In this document: in pieces, positions 10,912 through 21,439 of the stretch | Layout of the letters: each line of letters opens with the position of its first letter | How positions within the stretch are numbered: position 1 is the first letter of the stretch | Assembly: GCA_949358305.1 (NCBI GenBank) | Contig: CASHSZ010000006.1 | Span: 1 to 40,000 of the forward strand | DNA: 40,000 bases | DNA from: Strigamia acuminata | Lineage: Eukaryota; Arthropoda; Chilopoda; Geophilomorpha; Linotaeniidae | Reading direction: 5' to 3' | Translations under genes and position numbers: made by a program | The notes under the pieces: model-generated | Told to the model about the DNA's origin: nothing | The model's database searches: none | What the model saw: only the letters and a program-made list of their open reading frames with translations

Positions 10912-10916
10912 GTTAC
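10912..10916. repeat. Target-site duplication gttac, right copy
   Basis: Matches 3803-3807. The sequence that follows (ggcgtaaatcg) is the exact continuation of the satellite module, which confirms the insertion boundary. Confidence 0.95.
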
Positions 10917-13310
10917 GGCGTAAATCGAAAAAATCAACAACCGACAACACGTACGTGAAAACGCGTACAACATTCATAGACATTAATCTCGAATCCTGTT
11001 TTCGGTTTTGCCCCGTTAACGGGCCGTTAACGGGCCGTTAACGGGCCGTTAACGGCCCGTGCGGGCCGTTGCGGGATCGTGACGGGACCGTCGACGGCCC
11101 GTTAACGGCCCGTGCGGGCCGTTGCGGGATCGTGACGGGACCGTCAGCGGCCCGTTAACGGCCCGTGCGGGCCGTTGCGGGATCGTGACGGGATCGTCGA
11201 CGGCCCGTTAACGGCCCGTGCGGGCCGTTGCGGGATCGTGACGGGACCGTCAGCGGCCCGTTAACGGCCCGTGCGGGCCGTTGCGGGATCGTGACGGGAT
11301 CGTCGACGGCCCGTTAACGGCCCGTGCGGGCCGTTGCGGGCCGTTGACGGGCCGTTGACGGGCCGTTAACGGGCCGTTAACGGGCCGTTACGGCGTGAAT
11401 CGAAAAAATCAACAACCGACAACACGTACATGAAAACGCGTACAACATTCATAGACATTAATCTCGAATCCTGTTTTTGGTTTTACGCCGTTAACGGGCC
11501 GTTAACGGGCCGTTAACGGCCCGTTAACGGCCCGCGTGAGGTCGTACGGGCCGTCGGCGAGCCGAAGTCCGGGAACGAAGGCCGTGACGGGATCGTGACG
11601 GGACCGTCAGCGGCCCGTTAACGGCCCGTGCGGGCCGTTGCGGGATCGTGACGGGATCGTCGACGGCCCGTTAACGGCCCGTGCGGGCCGTTGCGGGCCG
11701 TTGACGGGCCGTTGACGGGCCGTTAACGGGCCGTTAACGGGCCGTTACGGCGTGAATCGAAAAAATCAACAACCGACAACACGTACGTGAAAACGCGTAC
11801 AACATTCATAGACATTAATCTCGAATCCTGTTTTCGGTTTTGCCCCGTTAACGGGCCGTTAACGGGCCGTTAACGGGCCGTTAACGGCCCGTGCGGGCCG
11901 TTGCGGGATCGTGACGGGACCGTCGACGGCCCGTTAACGGCCCGTGCGGGCCGTTGCGGGATCGTGACGGGACCGTCAGCGGCCCGTTAACGGCCCGTGC
12001 GGGCCGTTGCGGGATCGTGACGGGATCGTCGACGGCCCGTTAACGGCCCGTGCGGGCCGTTGCGGGATCGTGACGGGACCGTCAGCGGCCCGTTAACGGC
12101 CCGTGCGGGCCGTTGCGGGATCGTGACGGGATCGTCGACGGCCCGTTAACGGCCCGTGCGGGCCGTTGCGGGCCGTTGACGGGCCGTTGACGGGCCGTTA
12201 ACGGGCCGTTAACGGGCCGTTACGGCGTGAATCGAAAAAATCAACAACCGACAACACGTACATGAAAACGCGTACAACATTCATAGACATTAATCTCGAA
12301 TCCTGTTTTTGGTTTTACGCCGTTAACGGGCCGTTAACGGGCCGTTAACGGCCCGTTAACGGCCCGCGTGAGGTCGTACGGGCCGTCGGCGAGCCGAAGT
12401 CCGGGAACGAAGGCCGTGACGGGATCGTGACGGGACCGTCAGCGGCCCGTTAACGGCCCGTGCGGGCCGTTGCGGGATCGTGACGGGATCGTCGACGGCC
12501 CGTTAACGGCCCGTGCGGGCCGTTGCGGGCCGTTGACGGGCCGTTGACGGGCCGTTAACGGGCCGTTAACGGGCCGTTACGGCGTAAATCGAAAAAATCA
12601 ACAACCGACAACACGTACGTGAAAACGCGTACAACATTCATAGACATTAATCTCGAATCCTGTTTTTGGTTTTACGCCGTTAACGGGCCGTTAACGGCCC
12701 GTTAACGGCCCGTTAACGGCCCGCACAGGCCGTGACGGGATCGTGACGGGACTGTCGGCGGCCCGTTAACGGCCCGCACGAGCCGTGACGGGATCGTGAC
12801 GGGACCGTCGGCAGCCCGTTAACGGCCCGTACGACTCCATGCGGGCCGTTGACGGGATCGTGACGGGACCGTCGGCAGCCCGTTAACGGCCCGCACGGGC
12901 CGTGACGGGATCGTGACGGGACCGTCGGCGGCCCGTTAACGGCCCGCACGAGCCGTGACGGGATCGTGACGGGACCGTCGGCAGCCCGTTAACGGCCCGC
13001 ACGGGCCGTGACGGGATCGTGACGGGACCGTCGGCGGCCCGTTAACGGCCCGCACGAGCCGTGACGGGATCGTGACGGGACCGTCGGCGGCCCGTTAACG
13101 GCTTGTACGGGCCGTTACGGGATCGTGACGGGACCGTCGGCGGCCCGTTAACGGCTCGCACGGGCCGTTAACGGGGTCGTTACGGGACCGTCGGCGGCCC
13201 GTGCGGCGGCCTCGCCAACCTCGTGCGGCCCGTTAACGGCCCGTACGGGCCGTTACGGGGCCGTTGCGGGATCGTCGGCGGCCCGTTAACGGCCCGCACG
13301 GGACAACGGG
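10912..13310. repeat. GC-rich higher-order satellite, right part
   Basis: Continuation of the array at 860-3807, in phase once the copia element is removed. The 97-bp modules begin at 10918, 11393, 11750, 12225 and 12582 (spacing 475, 357, 475, 357). The marker gcgtgaggtcgtacggg lies at 11534 and 12366. From about 12,700 the order decays into simpler cccgttaacggcccgcacg and gtgacgggatcgtgacggg units and ends near 13,300. The frames that are open here are repeat artefacts. Confidence 0.93.
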
Positions 13311-13876
13311 CGCCAACGAGCGCCGGTAGTCCCGGTAATTTGTTTCAAAATAAATATTTGTCACCGTCTCCCCTCCCTCCTCCTCCTCCCCCTCCTCTCC
13401 CTCTCGAGGCCAGACACGGCCGCTCCAAAATACGAACCACGACGATGCCTCCGTACCGATAGACCGAGTGGGTCGCGCGACAGACAATGCGCGCAAACTA
13501 CCGTCGGCGCACGGTGTGCACGGCGCAACACCACGGAAGTAACTACCGGTGCGCCCCTCGTGCGTGCGAGGCAACCCCGAGCTCGCTTAAAGAAGCCACG
13601 CAACAACGACCGAGTTCGTTTATCTATTTATTTATTTTTTATTCGTCTAGCATTTTAAACGAATCGATGAAAACAAATGAAAACAAACAAACAAATTAAT
13701 AAACAAATCGAATACATAAAAAAATAAAATAAAATAAAATAAAATAAAATAAAATAAAGATGAAATGAAATGAAATAAAATGAAATATTGGCCGTTTCGA
13801 TCCTCGATGTCGCCTTTATCTGCCTATCCATCTATTCTGAAATGAGAGAAGAAAAGATGAGTATTCGAAGAGGCGC
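13311..13876. other. Intergenic, GC-rich then microsatellite
   Basis: A C/T-rich stretch lies at 13,365-13,405 and an (AAAAT)n tract at about 13,715-13,780. tttattt words at 13,620-13,640 give AATAAA on the minus strand and could serve gene A polyadenylation. No gene was recognised. Confidence 0.5.
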
Positions 13877-14655
13877 TTAGTGGAGAATTCGCTCACTGTC
13901 CCGTTTCTTCGACTCGCGGGTAACCGCCGGTGCGTCGGAGGAGCCACCAGTGTTGGGTGGCGGCTAAAAAAAAAAAAAAAAAAAAAAAAACGAATGTTTG
14001 TCGAAATACGGGGAAAAAAAGGTGCGTACATGCACGGTGAACGTTTTCCACCGACTGACTCACTCACCATGCGCATCAGCATTCTAACTATAGCGCGGTG
14101 CGCGTCCAACGCCAAACGCGAGAACACGGGGCCTCCAGCCGGGAGCAACTCGACTCCATCGGCGACGTCTCGGTCGTCGCTCTCTTCCTCCTCTTCCTCT
14201 TCATCTTCTTCTTCTTCCTCTTCTTCTCCTTCTCCTCCCTCTCCTCCTTCTTCGCCCTCTCCCTCCTCCGCCACTGTCTTTGCCGGAGCCTCCAGCCCGC
14301 CCGACAAGGGAGCGGCGGACGACGTAGATGGGACGGCGTCGCTCGACGACGAGGCGACGACGCGCGCTGGCGACGATTCTCCGTCTTGACGCGGCTGGAA
14401 AATGGAGGGGGAATAGGCGAATGAATAGACGAATGAACGACGACAATCTTGACGGGATACCTTTTTGGTTGGCGCCGGATCGCCCGCTTCCCCGGGACGC
14501 TTTACCGTTCGCTGCGTCTCCGGCGACTGTGGCTGCGTCGGCGTCTCCGACGTCCCCGGTGACGGTGGTTGCGACGGTAGCTGCGACTGCGGCGGCTGCA
14601 GCTGCGTCAGCGCCTCGTTCTCGCTCCCACTCTCGCTCTCGTTTTCGATCGGCAT
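13877..14655 (-). CDS. Gene A: acidic, Ser/Pro-rich putative nuclear protein, 3 exons
   Basis: I do not recognise the family. Proposed exons on the minus strand are 14655-14461, 14394-14068 and 13963-13877, joined in phase 0, giving about 202 residues. Intron 1 (66 bp) has AAAAAG|GTATCC and TTTTCCAG; intron 2 (104 bp) has ATG|GTGAGTGAGTC and a run of Ts ending in TAG. The N-terminal half is rich in Ser, Pro and Gln. A bipartite-like nuclear signal (KR, ten residues, KK, PR) falls around residues 52-67. A long Glu/Asp/Gly run follows, then a short hydrophobic-basic segment (ALDAHRAIVRMLMRM). The start is tentative: CTACAG directly before the ATG looks like a splice acceptor, so a 5' non-coding or extra coding exon may lie upstream. 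Chromatin or transcription roles are only guesses. Confidence 0.55.
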
Positions 14656-14661
14656 CTGTAG

Positions 14662-15454
14662 AGAAGGAATAAATTAAATTAAATTGAATTAAATCGAAGC
14701 GCGAGCGCGGTAAAACCGAAAGAAGAAGGGGTGGAGGTGAGGAAAAGAGACCGAAGGACGAGCGAGAGGGGGGCGCTATAGTTTCACCGCACGACTCGTT
14801 GCACTATACGAATTGCCCCGAAACAAACGCCTATTTATTTCTTTATTTTTTTTTATTTATTCATTCATTCGTTAATCTCGTCCACTCGTTAAGTTTTATC
14901 AAATTCGTTAAACTCGTTCGTCCATTCGTCAAATTGGTCGTTTCGTCTAGCGACGAGAACAACGGCGACGCTAACGTTTACGCGAGTAACTCGGTGAGTT
15001 CGTGCATTCTGCGCACGCAAAACGCGAACGCGGCCAATTGACAAAATAACATTTTACAAGTAATGGTTTAATAATTTACCTCCGTGTGCGAAGCGCGTGT
15101 CGCGTCCATTGTGTCTGTCTGTCTGATTTTGGCGAATGAACCGACGCGACGCCCGGTGATAACAATGGCGATAATGACACGCGACGTAGCATACTTCTAG
15201 CTAAACAACAATAATAATAATAATTCATTAAAAAAATAAAATGAAATAGAATAATTAAATAAACAAACAAAATAATAAATAGATAAATAAATAAATAAAT
15301 AAATAAATAAGTCGAAAATAAATAAACTAGCGGCGGGACGGGCCGAGGTCAGAGATTTTGCTCCGTTCTCACGTCTGTCTATTCCGGGTAGAGGGAGGGA
15401 GCGAACGGGCGCGCGCCGGACATCGCTCGGAATTAAAAAACGGGTAACGGGGGA
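14662..15454. other. Intergenic region upstream of gene A
   Basis: It contains (TTTA)n near 14,835, a gtctgtctgtctg run at about 15,113 and an (AAAT)n tract at about 15,280-15,312. Promoter and first-exon sequence of gene A probably lie here, but I cannot place them. Confidence 0.45.
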
Positions 15455-15776
15455 AGACAGACAGTCGAAATTTGATTCCCCGGTCGTGGAATCGACTCCG
15501 CGACCCGTGCTTTAACGGTTAATTGGATTATCTTCGTCGTGACTTATCGGGATAAAAATTTTATAGAAAATCGGCCGTATCGTATTTTATTTTCATCTTC
15601 CGAGGGTCTCGCGTCGTCGTTGTGGACGGGAGTCTTCCCGAACACGTTCGACGGGCTTCGCGAATGCTTTCAGATCGGACGCGGAACTCGGGCCCGCCGC
15701 TCGGTCGAGCGGCGCCAGTACCCGCCGAGCGGCGCGGTATCCGATCAAATAACTCCCTTGCTTCGTCACGGTCTCG

Positions 15777-16415
15777 GACTGGCCTTCGGGCCGGTCAAAA
15801 TAACAAATAAATGAATAAATCGAAAATAGAACGCCCCCGTCCCGGCGAGACTAGGGGCGGGTGGCGTCGTTGAGCGGCGGCAGCGGCGGCGGTAGCCCCG
15901 ACGACTCGCCCCGAAAATAAGCTCCCGCACCAGCATTCCTTCGTCCGTCTAAACCTCGCAGCGCGTGCGGTCGCGTGCATTCTACTCGTGTCCGGTGTGG
16001 CGATCGGTACAGAGTAAAAAAAAGATCACCCGAAAAAGAAAGACGATTAAAGTTTTAATTCTCCGGTCGTGGAACCGACTTTGCGGTTCGTGCTTTAACC
16101 GTTAATTAGGTTATCTTCGTCGCGACTCGTCGTAATAAAAATTTCACAGAAAATCAGCCGTTTCGTATTTTATTTTCATCTTCCGGGGGTCTCGCGCCGT
16201 CGTTGTGGACGGGAGTCTTCCCGAACACGTTCGACGGGTTTTGCCGACACTTTCAGATCGAATGCGGAACTCGGGCCCGTCGCTCGGTCGAGCGGCGCCA
16301 GTACCCGCCGAGCGGCACGGTATCCGATACCCGTCTTTTTTAAACCTCCCTTGCTTCGTCGGTCTCAGACTGGCCTTCGGGTCGGTCAAAATAAATAAAT
16401 AAATAAATAAATGAA

Positions 16416-16466
<51 letters not shown>

Positions 16467-19400
16467 GTAGGTCGGGAAATAGAACGCGTTCGTCCCGGCG
16501 AATAGTGGCAGCTGGGGTCGTCGAGTGAGTGGCGGCGGCAGCGGCAACCTCGATGACTCGCCCCGAAAATAAAGTCCCGCGTCGGCATCCCTTCGTGCGT
16601 CCTTCGTCCGTCTAATCCTCGCAGCGCGTGCGGTCGCGTGCATTCTACTCGTGTCCGATGTAGCGACCGGTACGAGGTAAAAAAAATATCACACGAAAAA
16701 GAAAGACGATTAAAATTTTAATTCTCCGGTTGTGGAACCGACTTCGCGGTTCGTGCTTTAATCGTTAATTAGATTATCGTCGTCGCAATTTATCGGAATA
16801 AAATTTTTACGGAAAATTGACATTTCCGTATTTCATTTTCATCTTTCGGGGGTCTTGCGCCGTCATAATCGGAGCGAGTCTCGCTCGATGCGTTCGACGG
16901 ACTTTGTGGGAGTTTCCAGATCGCCAGCGGAACGAGGGGCCGTGGCTCGTCCGAGCGGCGCAGTACCCGTCGAGTGGCGCGGTACCCGAGTTCTTGCATC
17001 CAACGGTGGACACATCTTTGTCGAGAGCACCTCTCGGTCTCAGACCGGCCTTCGGGCCGGTCAAAAAAAATAAACAAATAAATAAATAAATAAATAAATA
17101 AACGAGTCGGCGAATAAAGGCGGTTGGGGTCGCTGGACGGTGGCGGTGGTGGTGGCAGCGGCAACCCCGACGACTCGTCGCAAAAGATAAGCTCCCGCGC
17201 CGGCATCCGTTTGCTCGTCTAAACCTCGCAGTGCGCGTGCGGTCGCGTGCATTCTACTCGTGTCCGATGTGGCGATCGGCATAGATCACCCGAAAAAGGA
17301 AAGACGATTAAAATTTTAATTCTCCGGTCGTGGCACCGACTTTGCGGCTCGTGCTTTAACCGTTAATTAGGTTATCTTCGTCGTAATTCGTTGGAATAAA
17401 ATTTTTATAGAAAATCAGCCGTTATGCATTTTATTTTCATCTTCCGGGGGTCTCGTGCCGTCGTAGTAGGCGTTAGTTTCAATCATCGCGTTCTACGGAT
17501 TTTGAGGGGATCCTCAGATCGAGACCAAAGTGAGAGGGCCGTCGCCCCCGTCTCGTGCGCCGCTCGATCCCCGTTGGATGACAAGATGGCATTCGCCTCT
17601 CCCACCCGAGGATCGGTCGGTGGTGCGGTATTTATGCTTGTGCACCAAATGGGTGGTCGACAGGTCCCCAATCGGTCTCGGGCTCAGACTGGCCTTCGGG
17701 CCGGTCAAAATAACAAATAAATGAATAAATCGGAAATAGAACGCTCCCGTCCCGGCGAGACTAGGGGCGGGTGGCGTCGTTGAGCGGCGGCAGCGGCGGC
17801 GGTAGCCCCGACGACTCGCCCCGAAAATAAGCTCCCGCACCGGCATTTCTTCGTCCGTCTAAACCTCGCAGCGCGCGTGCGGTCGCGTGCATTCTACTCG
17901 TGTCCGGTGTGGCGATCGGTACGGGGTAAAAAAAAAAATATTACACGCAAAAGGAAAGACGATTAAAATTTTAATTCTCCGGTCGTGGAACCGACTTTGT
18001 GGTTTGCGTTTTAACCGTTAATTAGGTTATCTTCGTCGCACTTTATCGCAATAAAAATTTTATAGGAAACCCGCCGCTCCGCATTTTATTTTCACCTCCC
18101 GGGGGTCTTGCGCCGTCGTATTCGATGGCAGTCGCCTTCGGTGCGTTCAATTGACCCCGTGAGTGCTTTCGGATCGAGACCGATGTGAGAGGTCGACATT
18201 CACGCCCCGACGATCGGTGCGGACCACTGGCATTTTTTCACCCATCCGTTTATCGGTCGTCGGTCCGATGCACGCTCCAGCCAGTGATTTTGTCGACGGG
18301 TCTCCGAGAGCGGTCTCGGTCTCAGACTGGCCTTCGGGCCGGTCAAAATAATAAATAAATAAATAAATAAATAAATGGATCGGAAATAGGTCGCACCCGT
18401 CCCGGCGAGAATAAGGGTGGGTGGCGTCGTTGAGCGACGTCAGCGGCAGCGACGTCAGCGGCAGCGACAGCCCCGACGACTAACTCGCCCCGAAAATAAG
18501 GTCCTGCGCCGGCATCCGTTCGTTCGTTCAAACCTCGCAGCGCTCGTGCGGTCGCGTGCATTCTACTCGTGTCCGACGTGGCGATCGGTACGGAGTAAAA
18601 AAAAAAAGATCATCAGAGAAAGGAAGACGATTAAAATTTTAATTCTCCAGTCGTGGCACCGACTTTGCGGTTTGTGCTTTAACCGTTAATTAGGTTATCT
18701 TCGTTGTGGCAGATTCGAATAAAAGTTTTACAAAATAATCGTCGTTTTACATTTTTAAATCATTTCCCAGGGACCGTGTACCGTCGCAGTCGATGCGAGT
18801 CCCGGTCATCGCATCCGATAGACATTGCGGACGTTTTTCAGATCGAGACTGGAGTACCTGTTGAGTACCAAATGGCCGGTCGGTCGTTGGTGTGGTTCCG
18901 TCTCCTAAAATGTTCGTCGCCATTTTCTGTTGGTCGAGTCGCCTACCATCCAATGGTCGGTCGGTGGGTCTCGGTCTCAGACTGGCCTTCGGGCCGGTCA
19001 AAATAACAAATAAATGAATAAATCGGAAATAGAACGTCCCCGTCCCGGCCAGAATAGGGGCAGGTGGTGTCGTTGAGCGGCGTCAGCGGCAGCGACAGCC
19101 CGGACGAATCGCCCCGAAAATAAGGTCCTGCGCTGGCATCCGTTTGTTCGTTCAAACCTCGCAGCGCTCGTGCGGTCGCGTGCATTCTACTCGTGTCCGA
19201 CGTGGCGATCGGTACGGAGTAAAAAAAAAAAAGATCATCAGAGAAAGGAAGACGATTAAAATTTTAATTCTCCGGTCGTGGCACCGACTTTGCGGTTCGT
19301 ACTTTAACCGTTAATTAGGTTATCTTCGTCGTAATTCGTTGGAATAAAAATTTTATAGAAAATGAGCCGTTTCGTATTTTATTTTCATCTTCCGGGGGTC

Positions 19401-20191
19401 TCGCGCCGTCGTTGTGGACGGGAGTCTTCCCGAACACGTTCGATGGGTTTTGCCAACACTTTCAGATCGAACTCGGGACTCGGGCCCGCCGCTCGGTCGA
19501 GCGGCGCACAGTACCCGCCGAGCGGCGCGGTATCCGATATAAAAGGACCCTTGCTTCGCCACGGTCTCAGACTGGCCTTCGGGCCGGTCAAAATAATAAA
19601 TAAATAAATAAATAAATAAGTCCGAAAATGGAACGTATCCGTCCCGACGAATAGATGCGGTTGGGGTCGTTGAGCGACAGCGGCGGCAGCGGCAGCCCCG
19701 ACGACTCGCCCCGAAAATAAGCTCCCTTACCGGCATTCCTTCGACCGTCTAAACCTCGCAGCATGCGTGCGGTCGCGTGCATTCTACTCGTGTCCGATGT
19801 GGCGATCGGTACGAGGTAAAAAAAATATCACACGAAAAAAGAAAGACGATTAAAATTTTAATTCTTCGGTCGTGGGACCGACTTTGCGGTCCGTGCTTTA
19901 ACCGTTAATTAGGTTATCTTCGTCGTAATTCGTTGGAATAAAAATTTTATAGAAAATGAGCCGTTTCGTATTTTATTTTCATCTTCCGGGGGTCTCGCGC
20001 CGTCGTTGTGGACGGGAGTCTTCCCGAACACGTTCGATGGGTTTTGCCAACACTTTCAGATCGAACTCGGGACTCGGGCCCGCCGCTCGGTCGAGCGGCG
20101 CACAGTACCCGCCGAGCGGCGCGGTATTTGATACCCGTCTCTGTAAAAGCAGCCGTGCTTTTTCGGTCTCAGACTGGCCTTCGGGCCGGTC
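15777..20191 (+). ncRNA. Candidate structured-RNA 3' hairpin with UUCG loop, one per 600-bp unit
   Basis: A 20-nt hairpin, GACTGGCCTTCGGGCCGGTC, ends the core of every unit: 15777-15796, 16368-16387, 17043-17062, 17687-17706, 18325-18344, 18980-18999, 19570-19589 and 20172-20191. The loop is C(UUCG)G, an unusually stable RNA tetraloop. Changes keep the pairing: unit 3 has GACCGGCC, turning a T-G wobble into C-G, and unit 2 has GGGTCGGTC, giving G-T in place of G-C. A second stem inside the core changes sequence but keeps pairing around an AGTC loop (CGGGAGTCTTCCCG in unit 1, GAGCGAGTCTCGCTC in unit 3, GGCAGTCGCC in unit 5). That suggests a plus-strand transcript. It is inference; no promoter is proven. 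Confidence 0.4.
16389..16468. repeat. (AAAT)n microsatellite
   Basis: Near-perfect aaat repeat of about 80 bp after the unit 2 hairpin. Shorter versions follow the hairpin in the other units (e.g. 17070-17100, 18350-18375, 19595-19618), so it belongs to the repeat unit. Confidence 0.9.
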
Positions 20192-20215
20192 AAAATAATA
20201 AATAAATAAGTCGAG

Positions 20216-21439
20216 AATGGGCCACCGCCGGCCGGTGGGGCCAATCGTCGCGGGCGGGTGGGGCAGGCAGCCAACCGTCCACCGATCGATCGATCGATTG
20301 ATTGATCGACCGACCAATCAATCGGTTTTCAGATTTCGGGTTTTCACGGGTCCCAGGTTTTTCAGGTTTTTCAGATTTTTCAGATTTCAGATTTCAGATT
20401 TCAGATTTCAGATTTCACATCGAATAATGTACGGAGTCTCTTCGGTGCCATTCTCATTTTGACCGTTAAGGACAGACAGACTGCTCCTCGACCAGGACCG
20501 ACTAATGCGACAACTAGACCCGTCGCCCGTCGCGCGAGCCCGCCTCATTTTTTTCGCTCGTTTATTCACGCTTAGTTTTAAGAAAAATTTTCAAATTTTA
20601 CAAATGTACACAAATAAAAAGACCGTTTACTTTTCGCTCCAATTGTTTATTCTTTATACGCCTTTACAACTCTTACGAGAAGATAAATAGAAAGCGAGAA
20701 AATATAATCGATCAACCACGCCGTCGGCGCCTAACCCGAACCCGTAGTCCCCGCTTCGTTCTTCTCCTCCCCGTTCACGGGACGGGCCGAACACCGAACA
20801 CCGAGCGCCGAGCGCTGCGCGGGCACCTGGTGGCGCAACCGGGCAACATGACGCGGCACGATTCAAAACGCCGATCGTTTATTCGTTTCATTTTATTTTG
20901 TTTCGTTTCGTTTCATTTTATTGTTTCACTTTGTTTTATTTTGTTTCATTTTTTCTTTTTAATTCGCATCGCCGAGCGTCGCGTCGCAGCGCCGTGACAT
21001 CGAGGTGAACAGCGGATCAAGCTTTTTCCCGCCATTGTTGTGCCCTTCTCCTTCTTCGCGACGCACACGCGTACATATATCGGTTCGCTGGACTCCGTAG
21101 AGTGGGAAAAACAAACAAACAAACAAACAAAAAAAAAACGAACAAACGAGTAAGTAAGGCTATCCAATCGCATTATTTCTTAAAAAAAAAACAAACAAAC
21201 GAGAGAAGAAACGGAACGGGCGAATAAAAACGGCGTGCCATGCGGGACAGCGTGCGTGAGCACGGAGGAGGGGGGAAACCCCGTCGATATCAAACGACTA
21301 GATTCAACGTTGGTTTTGTGGTTACTACTCGCGGCGCTATTATTTGTCCGTCCGTTCGTCCGTTAATCGGTCTAATGAATTAACCAATTAATTGATTAAA
21401 CGACCAATTCGTTTATAAGTAGGCGATTGATCGACGAAA
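20216..21439. other. Intergenic region between the 600-bp array and gene B
   Basis: It holds a gatcgatcgattgattgatcg tract near 20,285-20,325 and a run of ttttcag/atttcag words at about 20,325-20,418. There are also (TTTCG)/(TTTTA)-type stretches near 20,890-20,950 and a run of aaacaaac near 21,110-21,130. Short frames are open but unconvincing. The gene B promoter should lie at the right end; tttataagta at about 21,410 is TATA-like but only some 25 bp from the ATG. Confidence 0.5.
20325..20418 (+). repeat. Short (TTTCAGA)n-type repeat
   Basis: Repeated ttttcag and atttcag words. Each resembles a 3' splice acceptor, but no partnered exon was found. Confidence 0.75.

Larger units (their letters stand above)
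15455..20215 (+). repeat. Tandem array of eight ~600-bp units with conserved flanks and variable cores
   Basis: Each unit has four blocks in order. (i) A conserved stretch of about 180 bp beginning gacgattaaaattttaattc and ending near cttccgggggtctcgcgccgtcg. (ii) A core of about 130-250 bp that differs strongly between units 1/2/7/8 and units 3, 4, 5 and 6, though ttTCAGATCG recurs in it. (iii) ggtctcagactggccttcgggccggtcaaaat plus (AAAT)n. (iv) A conserved stretch of about 260 bp from cgtcccggcga to ggtacgaggtaaaaa. The first block starts at about 15463, 16038, 16701, 17298, 17953, 18621, 19245 and 19841 (period 575-668). No protein frame is shared between units, so the unit is not a coding repeat. 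I found no good Pol III A or B boxes. Confidence 0.9.

Noticed and set aside
12713-12949. Open frames in the satellite arrays
   Set aside because: They only translate the repeat units and have no start context, splice pattern or domain.
14201-14446. Arg-rich and Ser-rich frames opposite or offset to gene A
   Set aside because: They arise from the CTC/GAG-rich acidic stretch; gene A has consistent splice sites and frame.
21410-21419. TATA box for gene B (tttataagta)
   Set aside because: It lies only about 25 bp from the ATG, leaving almost no leader; more likely chance in AT-rich sequence.
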